From Paramecium tetraurelia (lineage: Eukaryota > Ciliophora > Oligohymenophorea > Peniculida > Parameciidae), in the NCBI RefSeq assembly GCF_000165425.1, contig NW_001799289.1, forward strand, positions 373,342-437,341: DNA of 64,000 nucleotides. Direction: 5' to 3'. Numbering within the stretch: position 1 is the stretch's first letter; every line of letters starts with the position of its first letter. The translations under genes and the position numbers were made by a program. This document shows, in pieces, positions 1 through 12,231 of the stretch. The notes beneath the pieces were generated by a model. The model ran no database searches and had not been told where the DNA came from. It worked only from the letters and a program-made list of their open reading frames with translations.

Positions 1-3000
1 CTTAATCCAACGAGGCACAGGAAGTTGGTTATGTAATACATCCGTTTGCCTTAGCAACCGTACAATCTGATCTATAGGTTTTACAGAGAGCATCACTTGT
101 ATATAAGGTTTTGCTTGCATCAGTGCACAGAGCCACTCTGCAGTTGGAAGGATTGGCATAGCCATTCCAGAAGCAAGTAACTCCTTTGGAAGTGATGCAT
201 TACTATTTAACCATTAAAGTACAATCTGAAGGTTCATCAACACAACCAGCTTAATCAGATCTTACTGTGCAACTAGGTAGCCAGGTTTTACATTGGGCAT
301 CAGTCTGATATTTAGTTGGAGCATCAGCGCAAACTCTACCGCGACATTATAAAGCCTCATCAACGATAGTACTATTGAATGAACAATAAGTTCCATTGAT
401 CAATTTAACATTCACACATTGTTTTTGATTTAGACCATTGCAAGATGCAGGTTTTTCAATACATCCTAACTCAGGATCCCCAAGAGTACAGGAATCTTAG
501 TAATTCTCACAGCTAGCAGAAGAGCCCTTAAAAGGACTATATTTGCAGGCTCTATCTTTACAAGTTGGGTTTTAATTTTCAATGGTTGTATCCCAACTGC
601 AATAACGATTGAAGCTCAAAATAGTTCCTTCACATTACTACATTTCTTTGATGTTTGAACAAGTATTTAACATTTCAACACAACCCATCCCAACTTCACC
701 AAGAGTGCATTAAATACTTAAAGCCTAGCATTTTGCATGAGTCATTTATGACGAGTTTTCATCAGTGCATCTGAAGTCTCTACAGAAATAGTTGTCAGTT
801 GAAACATCGTAATAACATCTTGTCCCACTTATTAAAATGGTGTCTGCACATTATACTTAATTCTTAATTTAATCACAGGATGAAAACTGAGCAACACAAC
901 CAGTCTAATCTGCATTCAATGTACATGTACTTAAATAAGAGTTACATGATTTATGTGTATATAATTACCCTGAACCGGCAATTGGTGCATTCAAACAAGT
1001 TCTATTTTCACACCCATTCCAACCGCACATGACTATATTGTTTGGATCAGACACTAAACGTCTACAAGCATCTTTGGTTTTGTACCCTTTGCATGATGTT
1101 GGCTCATTCACACATCCACTTCCTGTTGGACTTAGTGTACATGTAGCTAAGTATTGTCGACAGCCCTCTTCAGTCTTTATGGATTAATCAGAATCTGAGC
1201 ATTAACGATCTCTACACAAGGAATTATCATTATCCCAACTACAAGTTGATTTCATATCTATAAGAACTACTCCAAAACAATGCTATTTGTTTAGCATCAA
1301 TGAACAACCCAAAGGTTTTTTCATGCATGTACTTGAAAGATCAGCAACTGTACAGGAGGGATCGAAAGCACTACAAGTTTCATTCGTTTATGTTCCTGGT
1401 ATAATATCTGAGCAATCCAAGATTCTACATACTTTATTATTCTCATTATCATCATTCCAACTACATTTTGTCACATTATCACTTAACATTATACATTATT
1501 TTTCGCTCAATCTATCACATGATAGTGGTCTCTCAATACATCCTTTAAGTTATTAAGTGACTGTGCAATCATTTAAAAAGGCTCTACATTCCGCATCTGT
1601 TTTATATGTCAATGGAGCATTAGCACAACTTCTTTATTAACACTATTATCCATAATAACATTTTTTATTTTGATAATCAAAGGTACAATTATCACCTGTT
1701 AAAATATTCTTGCATTCTTGTAAAACACATCCTTTATAAGTAGATTTGACCATACAAGTAGACGAGAACCTCTTACATTCCTAATCATTTGTAAAGTCTT
1801 CAGATGCATTACTGCAAAGTCTCTCAATACACACATTATTCTAAAATATACACAACTTTCCATTCAATTAAGATACACACTGTTATTCTTTGGCGAAGAG
1901 AGAACAAGAGGTCTTTTTCTTTTCACATCCAGTTAAGTCAATTTGAACAGTGCAAGTAGATAAAAATTAAGAACACATTTCATCAGTAATATTAGTAGAG
2001 GGAGCATTCTCACAAGATTTTAATAAACACTTGCCCTCATTCCAAAAACATTCATCTCCTGTTAATGTCTAAACACATTGATTTGAAGCAGTGTATTTTG
2101 TACAATCACTTAATTTAGTCTAACAACCTATTCCTCCAGAATTAACAGTGCAAATACTCAACCATTGCTAACACATATCATGATTCTAATTATCATCAGA
2201 TGCATTATCACAATTTTTATCTTCGCATTTTTTATTGTTCTTGTTCCAATAACACTTTTATCCACCACTGTTAATTATACAATTATTCTAAAGATTCAAT
2301 GCTGAACATTACACTGGTAAATCTTGGCATCCATTTAATGTATCATTAACTGTACAAGTGGCTAAATATGCTGTACATAAATCATGGGTTGTATTGGTTT
2401 GAAGTGCGTTTATACAAGTTTTATCTTTGCATATATTTGTATCCCAAATACACTTAGTTTTTTGATCTAGACTTGTAAAACAAGCTCCCTCAAATTTTTG
2501 ATTTTCACATTTTTCTCCACTTACCTCACATCCACCACCGTTCTTCATTGTGCAGCTACTGATCTATGCTCTACATAAACCATCAGAATTCAAAGTGTTT
2601 GGTAATAGATCACAACTTGTTGTCAATGAACATACCTTCTTATCAGTATTCCAATAACAAAATTTTCCAGTTTCATCCCTAACACAACTTATCTAATTTG
2701 TGTAATTACTACACTTATCCAATTCTATACACTATTCTCCATCTGTCGTACAACTCGTTGAGATGTTTTAGCATATTTCATTCGTATGGTATTGATATGT
2801 GCTGCATCCTGAGAAAGAAACGCATTTCTCAGAAACATTAGCACAACCTGGTGTACTCATACATACTTCAATCCCTATCAATTCGCAATAATTAGTAGTC
2901 TTTAAAGTTAAATTGGAACACACATTATTGTTCCAATAGCATTTACGTTCTTTGCATTCTTTCTCAGTTAAAACTTAAGTGCAAGAACAAGTTGCATTAG

Positions 3001-3088
3001 AAACACTCAGAGTGGTTGGCTCTGCAGAAGTATTTTAAACGAGAATAAGCAAATATATCAAAATCAGAGATTGACCTAGGTCTTTCAT
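1..3088 (-). CDS. Paramecium surface antigen-like cysteine-rich protein, 3' end outside window
   Basis: The frame is open from an ATG at 3088 to base 1 (over 1,029 codons) without introns if TAA/TAG are Gln. The start is followed by a hydrophobic signal peptide (MKDLGQSLILIYLLILV). The rest is tandem cysteine-rich modules of roughly 65-70 residues with recurring pairs such as C-x-W-N, GLC and CTxxNGC; examples are CIWDTNICKDKTC and CTVNDTLNGC. This is the pattern of the Paramecium surface antigen repeat found in immobilization antigens and their relatives. Such proteins coat the cell surface and ciliary membrane, usually by a GPI anchor; the C-terminus that would show the anchor signal is off the window. 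Expression of true antigens is mutually exclusive, but nothing regulatory is visible here. It could be a surface-antigen-related secreted protein rather than a classical serotype antigen. Confidence 0.85.
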
Positions 3089-4774
3089 TCTTATTTTAAA
3101 TTATGAAATATTCAATGATTGATTGCGATACATTATTATAATCTGTCATTTATATTTCTAATTATTGAAAAATCTAAATATTTAAAATCTATTATCAATT
3201 AATGAACTCCTAACCCAAATCCATTTATTATATAAGAAAATGTTCTGTGTTGTATGAGAAAACTAATTTAACCAAATTATAGGATTTACGAAAATATTCT
3301 GACATAATAATTGATATAAATAACTGTTGATAATTACTACCATTATTATTTTTAAAAAAACAATTTCAATAGCTATTTATAAATAATGAACTTGAGAATT
3401 AATTTTCTTTTTCTCTTATATTTTGAATAATTGAGAGAAATTGTAAAATATATTTATTGTGAATGATGACCTCAATTTCAAAAATAATTAGAATATAATG
3501 AATATGTCTTTTGAGTTCCAACAAAGTTAAGAAATAATTTAAATTATAAATTTATCAACTAATTTTTTTCAAATTCTCAATTAAATAAGAGAGAGAATTT
3601 ATTCAGGAGTCATTAGGAATATCGAGACTTAATATTATCTATAGTTTTACATCTAGATTTAGATAATGTTGAAAAATATTCAATTTATTTTGTAAGGAAA
3701 ATGTTAATAAAATTCAAAATAATTAAATCCTATGAAATCAATTGCTAAAGTCTTTTTAGTTCAACTTGAATTAGATTATAATTTCCAAAAGGAATAAAAT
3801 TATTTTAATAACAAATCAAATTGTTTGGTGGATGGGGGGAGTAAATTATTAATTGATAAAAGAATATTAAAAAAAATATCTTGAGTTTTTTTTAGAAAAC
3901 CATATAGTGTTTTTTTTTTGAAATTAGAAGATCTGAAAGATTTATAGAATGTCGAAAAAGTCTAAATTTACGAAATTGTTAAGGTATCAAATATATTATT
4001 AAGCGATGAAGATTATGAATGGCTATATTCTATTTATAAACTAATATATTCTAAAGTAGTCTAGTAAAAATTAATTATTGCAAGTACCTAATATTAATTT
4101 CATAGGATTTCAAATCGTCTCACGTTAGTAAATTAAAACACTCTTTAGCTGTATCGTTGAATTTTGACGAAGGGAAACTTATCTCTATCATAAGAAAGTA
4201 GAGTCATATTCTTTGAAAATCTTATCAATATGAAATTTCTTTAATCTTAGATCTTTTGCGAATTATCTCATATCAAATAATATTAAGATTATTAGGACAA
4301 TAATAGTTGATTGAAGTCAAGATAAGCATCTGAGTTATCATGGTAGAATATATAGAAAATAAGTCAAAGAAAGTAGATATATTGTTATGCGATTGAAAAA
4401 TAGAATTATATAAAAAATTATAGTAAATTATTAATTGTCTATTAATTATAATAATTATTTGTTAAATTTTAATAATAAAATTATACCAAATAATTGTGTA
4501 AAGTCATTTTTTTTAAAACTTCACACTGAATAGTGACAATACGAATTTGAATAAAAGTAGACCTATTACAATGGGACAATCTATTAATTAATAATAAATT
4601 GTTGGAAGATTTAAATTTAATCCTCGCTTTATTATAATGAATACAAGGAATCATATAATGAATTTCAATTTTATATAATGATGTAAACTAAATAAATTAT
4701 TATTATCATCAATATAGTTATCTGATTGAAATCTCAAATAACAAATAAATTAATTGAAACTTTCATTGATTAAA
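3089..4774. other. AT-rich intergenic stretch, no gene seen
   Basis: About 1.7 kb of very AT-rich sequence between the surface antigen start and the next open frame. No frame on either strand stays open with protein-like composition. This is long for a Paramecium macronuclear genome, where spacers are usually a few hundred bases or less. It includes the upstream region of the surface antigen gene. Confidence 0.6.
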
Positions 4775-4778
4775 GTGA

Positions 4779-5752
4779 TAAAATGCAAGATCCTCTACCC
4801 AACCTCCTATTTTTTTGAAAAAATAGATTTCCAAACAATATAGCTTTTAACATTCTTATGGAAGTCAAAGCAAAATGTTATTGATATTGCCTAACTAGAA
4901 AAGTACCCCACATGTTGATAAAAGCCTTTTTTTTAAACAAAGCCCATAAATTTCCAAACTAGAGAGTAGAGAAAATTACTATTAAAACAATAAAGATCAA
5001 TTTTTCAATCAGCTGCATGTAAGGAAGAATAATCTTGATGTCATTTCTGCATTTGAAATTAAGATTTGGGAAAGTCTTATAGATTAAATAACTATTACTA
5101 AAAATTCACAAATTCATTTCATATTTAATCTTGATACTTTTTAAGGAGTTTTAAGAGAAAATCTTTACACTAAAGTAGTCTATTTGGGTAATGAAGTTAA
5201 TGCACTCTTTGAAGTATTTGTTGAGAATGTGCGTAAACCATTGGATATGTTTAAGGTTTTTATTCCCATCAGGTTGAATGAGAGTTAGAACTTTTAACTT
5301 TATCTAAGAATTACTTTATTTGAAGAACCAAAGGTAGTTAATTTTAATTTAATGCTGCGCAAGGTTCTGCATAGTTATTATTATGATGAGAGAAGGAATC
5401 TATAAAATCATAAGATTAGGGATTTCTAACTAGATTCATATGAATTCATATAATCGGATATTTAAAAGTGTTCAGTTTATATGTTGAATAAGTTGAAAAA
5501 GTAATTGAAATAGAATCCAAGCACATTTGCCGTTTAAGATGTTTTGGGGGATGAAAAATGTCCTTAAGTAATTAAAGTTAACGCTAATTATAAGTAATAT
5601 GCTGAATTTAAAGTATGTCTTAATTAATATAATAGTAATATTAATATGTATTATTGAAGAGATAGATTTTTACAATGAGACCAACCCAAACCTATGTTTC
5701 AATTTTTTACTAAGAAATAGGAAAAAGTTTCATTTATATTTTTCAAGTATGA
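4779..5752 (+). CDS. Unrecognised protein, start not resolved
   Basis: The frame is open from just after a TGA at 4776. It is joined by a good 23-base intron (5613-5635, GTATGT...ATAG) to a short last exon ending at TGA 5750-5752. The first in-frame ATG is at 4875, giving 284 residues. The open frame before it (FLKKQISKQYSFQHSYGS) is also protein-like, so an upstream exon may be missed. The N-terminal third is Gln/Ser/Lys-rich. The middle is regular (VVYLGNEVNALFEVFVENV, FKVFIPIRL, YLRITLFEEPKVVNF) and looks like a beta-rich domain. I do not recognise the family. It ends about 190 bases before the tubulin ligase gene on the same strand. Confidence 0.5.
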
Positions 5753-5945
5753 AAAATTGTAAGAATGTCACAATAAAATACTCTCTAATAGAAATTTAGT
5801 TATGTGTTCCTAGCGCAATCAGTTTTTTTAAATTTGGGATTGCGTCAGGAATTAGGGAATAGAATATATAAGAGTTTCAAAAATAGACTATTAATTTCTA
5901 CTTATTAATAATTGCTATGAATTTTATTATTTTTTTTAATATACT

Positions 5946-7363
5946 ATGTAATAATAAGACGATATTGAAATATAAAAAGAAGTGACCAAACCAAAAAATA
6001 AGGTTAAGAAAAGCAAAGAACGATTAATTATAAATGTTTCCAGTACAAATGACCAAGATAACTTTTTTAGGTTCTTAATACCCTGTGATTCGGTATGTTG
6101 GTAAAAAGATGTTAGATTGGAAAATTTAGAAAGACGAGAATGCTACAAATTGGGATGTTTGGTGGACTGATGGAGCCGTATTCTCAGATCTTTTGGGGAG
6201 AATGAACGGTAATCAATTAATCAAACCATTTAGCCCATCAAAAAGTTAACCATTTCCCTGGAATGTATAGTTTAGCTCGTAAAAATCATCTGGGAAGGAA
6301 CTTAATGAAGATGCATAAATAGTTTCCTTAAGCATATAATTACTTCCCTTACACTTGGTTATTGCCAGCAGAATTAAGTGATTTCAGAGCAAATATTGGC
6401 AAGAATAAAACTTTTATCATCAAGCCTGAGGCTTCATGCCAAGGCAAGGGGATTATGCTGGTTAAGGATTCAGAAGGCCTTTCAATTCATGAACATTATG
6501 TTGCTTAAAGATTACTTGAGCAATCCTTTATTTGATTGATGGTTTAAAATTCGATCTTAGAATCTAATGTATTATTGGCTGGGTTGCGATCCTTTAAGAA
6601 TTTATATCTTTAAAGAAGGTCTTGCTAGATTTGCAACAGAATAATACAAGAAAACCTGGTAAAGACAATTTGGATAATATCTGTATGCATCTCACAAATT
6701 ATGCTGTGAATAAGGATAACGAAAATTTTGTATTTAATTAGAGTGATTAATAAATGGATGTCGGTCATAAGAGAAGTATGACAAGTGTTTTTGAATTGCT
6801 CAGAAGTAAAGGTGAGAATGTTGATTTGTTATGGAATACAATCAAAAAGATGATGATTAAGACATTCTGTGCCGTATAGCCAATTCTAGCTCATTAATAT
6901 AAATCTTGTCAACCTAATAATCATATGAACAATATGTGTTTCGAAGTTTTAGGCATGGATGTCATCTTGGATCATAAGTTAAAACCATATTTATTAGAAG
7001 TTAACCATTCCCCTAGTTTTACAACAGACACTCCTTTGGATGCAACCATAAAAAGGTCTTTGATTTCATAGTCTTTGATTTTAATGAATTGTACTTGGAA
7101 AGCTAAACAGGAAATTATAAATTAAGAAAGACAAATACTGTAATAAAGAATGTTGACAAATAAACCAGTCAGATTAACATTTGAGGAGAGGCAAAAACTA
7201 ATAAAGTAATGTTAAGAGATGAGAGATTAGTATGAGAATTAGAATATAGGAAATTTTGAAAAAGTTTATCCATTAGAATAATATGAGGAAGAGTATGATA
7301 AATTTATAGAGTATGCAGGGTAATTATACTAAGAATCAACAGGAGCAAGTAAAGCTTTAAAAC

Positions 7364-7401
<38 letters not shown>

Positions 7402-7776
7402 TAATAATAATAATAATAACAATAATCAACTAAAAGAATTGAAAAACCTGATCTCAAATCAGAATTCAATTTAAGAACTTTAGAATATAAATCAGAATCT
7501 AAAATTTTAGAACAAAAAACAGAATTTGTTAGATTGAAAAGTGAAAAATCCTCTGGTATGAAAAGAATTTTAAAAAAGGAGTATTCAACAGCTCTTTTAG
7601 CTGATGAAGTTATCAGAAACATTAAATTTACTGGTTTGAAACCTCAATAGAAAGCTTTATTAAAGTAGGAATCTGTGAGGAAGAACTTTAAACTTCCTGT
7701 TAGCTAAGGTACTTTTGTCACACCAAAATTATTTATGATTAATGAAAACAATAAAAATGGCAATAATCCCTTTTGA
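5946..7776 (+). CDS. Tubulin tyrosine ligase-like (TTLL) protein, probable polyglutamylase, frame disrupted
   Basis: TTLL enzymes are ATP-grasp ligases that add Glu or Gly to tubulin tails in cilia and other microtubules. Motifs in order: [46 protein letters not shown], the ATP-grasp [52 protein letters not shown] and [14 protein letters not shown]. The set suits the glutamylase clade (TTLL4/6/9/13-like). Introns are 6043-6070 and 6209-6233. After QGKGI the frame breaks five times within about 150 bases (near 6512, 6531, 6566, 6582 and 6652), each explained by one extra base; removing five gives exactly 591 codons. The tail has a 21-Gln tract at 7363-7425 written mainly with TAA. It is either a recent pseudogene or a patch of sequence errors. 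It converges on the IQ-protein gene, with 80 bases between. Confidence 0.8.
7363..7425 (+). repeat. TAA/CAA trinucleotide tract encoding polyglutamine
   Basis: Twenty-one consecutive codons are CAA or TAA, mostly TAA, inside the TTLL reading frame. Under the ciliate code this is an uninterrupted polyglutamine tract; under the standard code it is a wall of stops. The frame is open on both sides ([11 protein letters not shown] before, [13 protein letters not shown] after), so the tract is translated in the model. It also creates a shadow Tyr-rich frame on the minus strand that is not a gene. Confidence 0.85.
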
Positions 7777-7856
7777 TGGGTTTCATTTAATTAATTATTA
7801 TATTTGCTAAATTTATAAAATTAAAATGAGATATAATTCAAAAATAAAATAAAATA

Positions 7857-10439
7857 TCAAATTTTTAATTCAGTGATTACTTCAGTAATGAGATGATTGA
7901 ATATTAATTCACTCAACTCCAATGCTACTTCAGTGTGTTCTTCATCAAATTCCTACCATCTATCATCTGTTTCGAATATCTACATATAATGAATAGCTTA
8001 TTTACTTCCTACTTTAACATCTTATCTAATCTTTCTTCTCTAACTTGTGGCAAGATGTCGTTATCCACTTAACTACCTTATGGTAATAGTATACCACTTA
8101 GAGTCTCAGCCCATTGCATAACCCTTATTGCCGATTTCTCAAGCGTATCTTCAACAGAGCTTACTTGCCTATATATCACATTCTTCCTCCAAGGCAATGG
8201 TCTTCCTTTAATACCAAAAGGCCGGTGATAATCCAATGCCTCATTGAAAGCATCAAAAATAGCTTTGTTGTGTATTCTCTCCATCTCATTGACACAAACT
8301 TCTTCTGTTCCCACCTTCTCCTTAATTGAAAATATATCCAAATTCAACACTGCCTAATGTATGAATCCTCCATCTAAGGATTGTTCCAGCATTTCTTCAG
8401 TTAATCTGAAGAATCTTAAGATTTCAAAGGGAGATGGGCCAATACTTAAATTGATAATTTATAAGAATTGATTCTGATATTGATTTTTAACTATTAATTT
8501 GATGTCCTCTAAATATTGTTTAACATAGCCAACATGAGTCTATACATACTGCAGATTCTCAACTTGTCCCTACTCTTCCGTTTCTATTGGAACATCCCTT
8601 ACTAAGGTAATATATTACTTCTAGACCTTGGATGTATGATGACAAAGTCTTATTTGATTAATTTGAATTGTATGATGCTAATTACTATTCTTAATTATCC
8701 AACTACTCCGAATGTTAAAGTGGCTTCTTCTTTTAATCTATGAGATTTTCCTCAGAATAGCTAGCCCTTAATAACTATAAATCATTCATAACAATTACAT
8801 TAATTTTTAAATCGTTAAGTTAATTCTTCAGCAGATTACTTTGACTAACACTAACTGGCATCATCTTGCTAAAATGATCATCTCCTAATTTCTACACAAA
8901 CCTTAAGTCCTTTTGAGTCTTTTGAATTGTTTCGTAGGCTTTAAACCATCCATCCTTGATTGCTTATTTGCTGATTTCCAATGCTTCCAATTCTTTTTCC
9001 CCCCACTTCTAAATTTCTTGCTCCTTCAAACCAAAGGAGCGAGGAGAGATCCTCTCTAAAACAAGGAGATCCTTCAAGATCTACTTTTCTTTCTTTTCTC
9101 TTTCCTTAATCAATTCGCCTCTAAGATATAGGATTTGTCCGATTTGTGGAGGAAAAACTTCGGATTTTTCTATGATCAACTTCTAAGGTTTCAATTTGAT
9201 TTGAGGTTATTCAATAGTATTTGATAGTACATTTTCTTTGTTGAAATCGGCATATCTAATTAAACTCTCAATCAAATCTGCCAACACAACCATATCTTAC
9301 TTGACTTATAGATTTTATAGGAATGCTTTTAGATTATCCCATCTTACCATTTCAGAGTCTTTCATTTATTAGAATTACTATATTTTGAGTAGCTTCTTCT
9401 ATTTCTTCTTCAACCAAAGTTTACGAGCTTTGAATCCTTTAAACCATCTCTAGATGCATTTGGCTGCTTATTCTTTCATTTCGTGTTCGTAGTTTCTAGA
9501 TTCTCTCAATGATATAACATCACTATTACTCTTTAAAGTTTTATATCGAGCCTCCAATTACTTAAATTGTTCCTTCAAAGATTTAGGGACTCCCGATTTC
9601 CGTGAAGTACTTTTGCGATTAGCCACATAACTTAACATAAGTGGTTTTGCACTAACTTTATTTGTACTGTCTCTCGGGGGTGATCTACTATTTGAAAGAG
9701 AATTTCTTTTTGCAATTTCAGCCAAAGAACGCAGATTCTCATCAATGTGCTTTTTCTTTTCTAACATGGATTGTTGCTTAATTGAATCTAATTGTGAGTA
9801 GAACTTCTTTTTCTCCTTCATGTAATGCTTTAATTCATGAGGAAAGCGATGTTTCTCAGGAGTGAGCGGAGGATGATGTGATTGTTCTATTGATGACATC
9901 CTATTACCTAACGCTATAGAATCATTAAAATACGCTCTAAAATTTAATCAATTCTCTTAGTGCCTATTTTATTTAAAAAACTGAGTCCTAGACGTTCACG
10001 ATGATCTAAGAGAGTGTTAGGCTTTTCATTAAAAAAAGTAGCTGCCTTCTTACGACGCACATACTCTGGAGACGAGAACTCCAAGGTTTGGCTCTTAACT
10101 CTTTCAGCACTAACACTCTTTTTAATTTTCGTAGATTTCTTTTTTTTCTTGTACAACTGCTGACTCTTCTTGATGGCAGCATGGCGATCTAGTGACTTTT
10201 TTTTTTTTTATCTTTTCCGTACTCTTTGCAACTTTAAGTTCACTTTGGCACTGCTGCATATGCGATTTCAGGTTCTCATACTACATTATTTAAATTTTAG
10301 CAACCACACTAGTATCCATATCTCTCCCAGAAGGACCTATGATCTCCACCTCTGACGCTGTCTTCTTTTTAAGAACTTTCCCAGTCAACTTAATCTGGTT
10401 TGAAATGCGTCGACCTTTGATTGGCGAGTTGTTTTACAT
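7857..10439 (-). CDS. IQ-motif coiled-coil protein with DUF4378-like C-terminus
   Basis: The start is the ATG at 10439; TGA is at 7857. Introns are 9914-9933, 8584-8602 and 7980-8005. The exon sum is one base over a whole number of codons. The surplus maps to a run of thirteen T at 10197-10209, across which the frame shifts; twelve would be in frame. The protein (about 838 residues) is basic and Lys/Ser-rich at the N-terminus. It then has coiled-coil segments and an IQ calmodulin-binding motif (AAKCIQRWFKGFKARK). The acidic C-terminus (RWQEFDEEHTEVALELSEL, then IFNHLITEVI) resembles DUF4378 domains of plant TON1-recruiting and CAP350-type proteins; that match is from memory and is an inference. 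A role at microtubules or basal bodies is plausible but not shown. It is divergent from the NPC1-like gene, with 363 bases between. Confidence 0.7.
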
Positions 10440-10802
10440 TAAATTTAATTAACAGTCAAGTTTTCAATATATTTTATTAATGACTCAATTCTAAAAAATT
10501 ATTCATTCAAATTGGTTCTCATATCAGAAGAGACTTAAAAGTCATACTTAATACTTTCTACATATTGAGTTATGAGAATTTATTGTTGGTTATTCTATAG
10601 ATTTGACTATGTTGAAAATATATACAATTTTATCATCTCCCTGTTTTCATTCATCTCTGTTAAAGGGAGAGTTCTCAAATACTCCAATTTACGTTATCAT
10701 ATGTAAACTTCTCAGTAACTGAGTGTGTATCTTAATTGTAGGGTTTTATTGGTATTACTTTCAATTTAAAAAGATTAATCCATAAATTATTACATTTGTT
10801 GA
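10440..10802. other. Divergent intergenic region
   Basis: The 363 bases between the starts of the IQ-protein gene (-) and the NPC1-like gene (+) must hold both promoters. They are AT-rich. I see no frame, repeat or recognisable motif in them. Confidence 0.5.
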
Positions 10803-11783
10803 ATGAATTCATTTAATTATAAAATAACTATGTTATGGATTTTAGCATTAATGCAGATGGCTTATGGAATACCTTGTGGATACACATTAGATCAAAATAA
10901 CTTACCCATAGAAACAGATAAGGAGCCATGGATTAATGAAAATATGAGTGCATGTCAATTCTATGATAAATCTCCTGTTTGTTGCACTCAATCATAAGAT
11001 GAAGGAATTGGAAACGATTTTGTCTCTTTGGATGCCACTTTCGGAAGTGATGGCGATGGGTGTGATATGTACAAATCAAAACAAGTACAATAGATGTGCA
11101 GCCAACATGAAAAGATTTTGGTGTGCATATTCATGTGATCCAAGATAGGGGGAATTTCTTAAAATTACTGGAAGAGCTAATGTCACTGACCCAAGGAATC
11201 CCAATCGAACCATTGATGTACAGACTGTAACTTTGCGTATTCATCCCTCAGTGGCATGTGTACATATATTTCATTAAAATAAGGATGTATTTTCTTCTTG
11301 TCAACGCACAAACTTTGCTTCTTAGGTCAGTGCCATGTAAACACCTGGTGGATTCTTTACTTTCTAGGCTGAATAAGGAGTGTATGAGCATTTCTATAAA
11401 TCCTTAGATCGACATCTCTTTAATTGATCGCTATTGAATTTTCGGAATAAGATTCTTTGCTCATGCCTAATATCGACAATTGTAATCAAACATTTGAAAT
11501 CGCTGATGATGGTAAATTCTATGATCCATACCAATTTGAAATCAAAAAACCTTGTGGTTGTAATACTTGTGAAGACTCTTGCGATTCCCAGAAAGTTTTA
11601 TATCAAGAACCAGGTTCTATTCAATATTTATGAGTAGGAGTCTTTTATGGATTTGATTGGCAATATGTATTGTTTGCTTGGGGTTGGGCAATTTTATTTG
11701 CGATTGGCTTCACTCTTTATAGATAATGCAAGAGAAAGAATGCTGTTATTTTATAAGAGGAGGGAGACTCTATTTATATTTGA
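10803..11783 (+). CDS. NPC1 N-terminal domain protein with a single transmembrane segment
   Basis: Three introns (11069-11093, 11382-11407, 11614-11637) give exactly 301 residues. A signal peptide (MLWILALMQMAYGIP) is followed by the cysteine pattern of the sterol-binding N-terminal domain of NPC1: CGY, CCTQSQ, GDGCDICAANMKRFWCAYSC, CVHIF, SSCQRTNFA and CNQTFEI. Then comes a short Cys cluster (CGCNTCEDSC) and one transmembrane helix (YVLFAWGWAILFAIGFTLY) with a short basic tail. Full-length NPC1 has about 1,270 residues and 13 helices; this one stops after helix 1. The known family role is cholesterol transfer in late endosomes, so a lumenal sterol carrier or co-receptor role is inferred. The third intron is 24 bases, a multiple of three, and carries an in-frame TGA, so retention would stop translation. 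Confidence 0.8.
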
Positions 11784-12231
11784 TTATAATTCATATCAAT
11801 ATTTGTAAAAAATAATTGGGCTGTTTGGGTTGATATTAGACAATATAAACTTATTGTGGAACAAATGAGCATCACTCATTTAAATATAATATTTCTAATT
11901 GAAGATAGGATATTTATAAAAGAATATAGAATATTTAAATTTTGATATAATATTATAATGGTTATTCTAATATTCTTATCAAACTAATGAGTATTTATTA
12001 AATTCTGAATACTAGTTCAATATTACACATTAGGAAACCATACGTTGCTAGATAGAAAGGAAACATTCAAATAATTTATAAAATAATGATATGGTAAAAA
12101 TTCGGAATTAAACAGACATACTCTTAAATTAGTAAGTTCCTCATTTGAATATCTGAAATCCTAAGATGAAACTCTTATCAAAAATAAATCATATTTATTT
12201 TTATTTTATATAATATAATTATACAATAAAT
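11784..12231. other. Intergenic region, nothing recognised
   Basis: About 450 AT-rich bases between two genes on the same strand. Only short frames are present, with no repeat or structured element. Confidence 0.5.

Noticed and set aside
1287-1556. Plus-strand 89-codon frame in the surface antigen
   Set aside because: It lies antisense to a continuous cysteine-repeat frame with a signal peptide and has no protein-like pattern.
7329-7622. Minus-strand frame rich in Tyr/Cys opposite the TTLL tail
   Set aside because: It is the reverse reading of the TAA/CAA tract inside the real gene.
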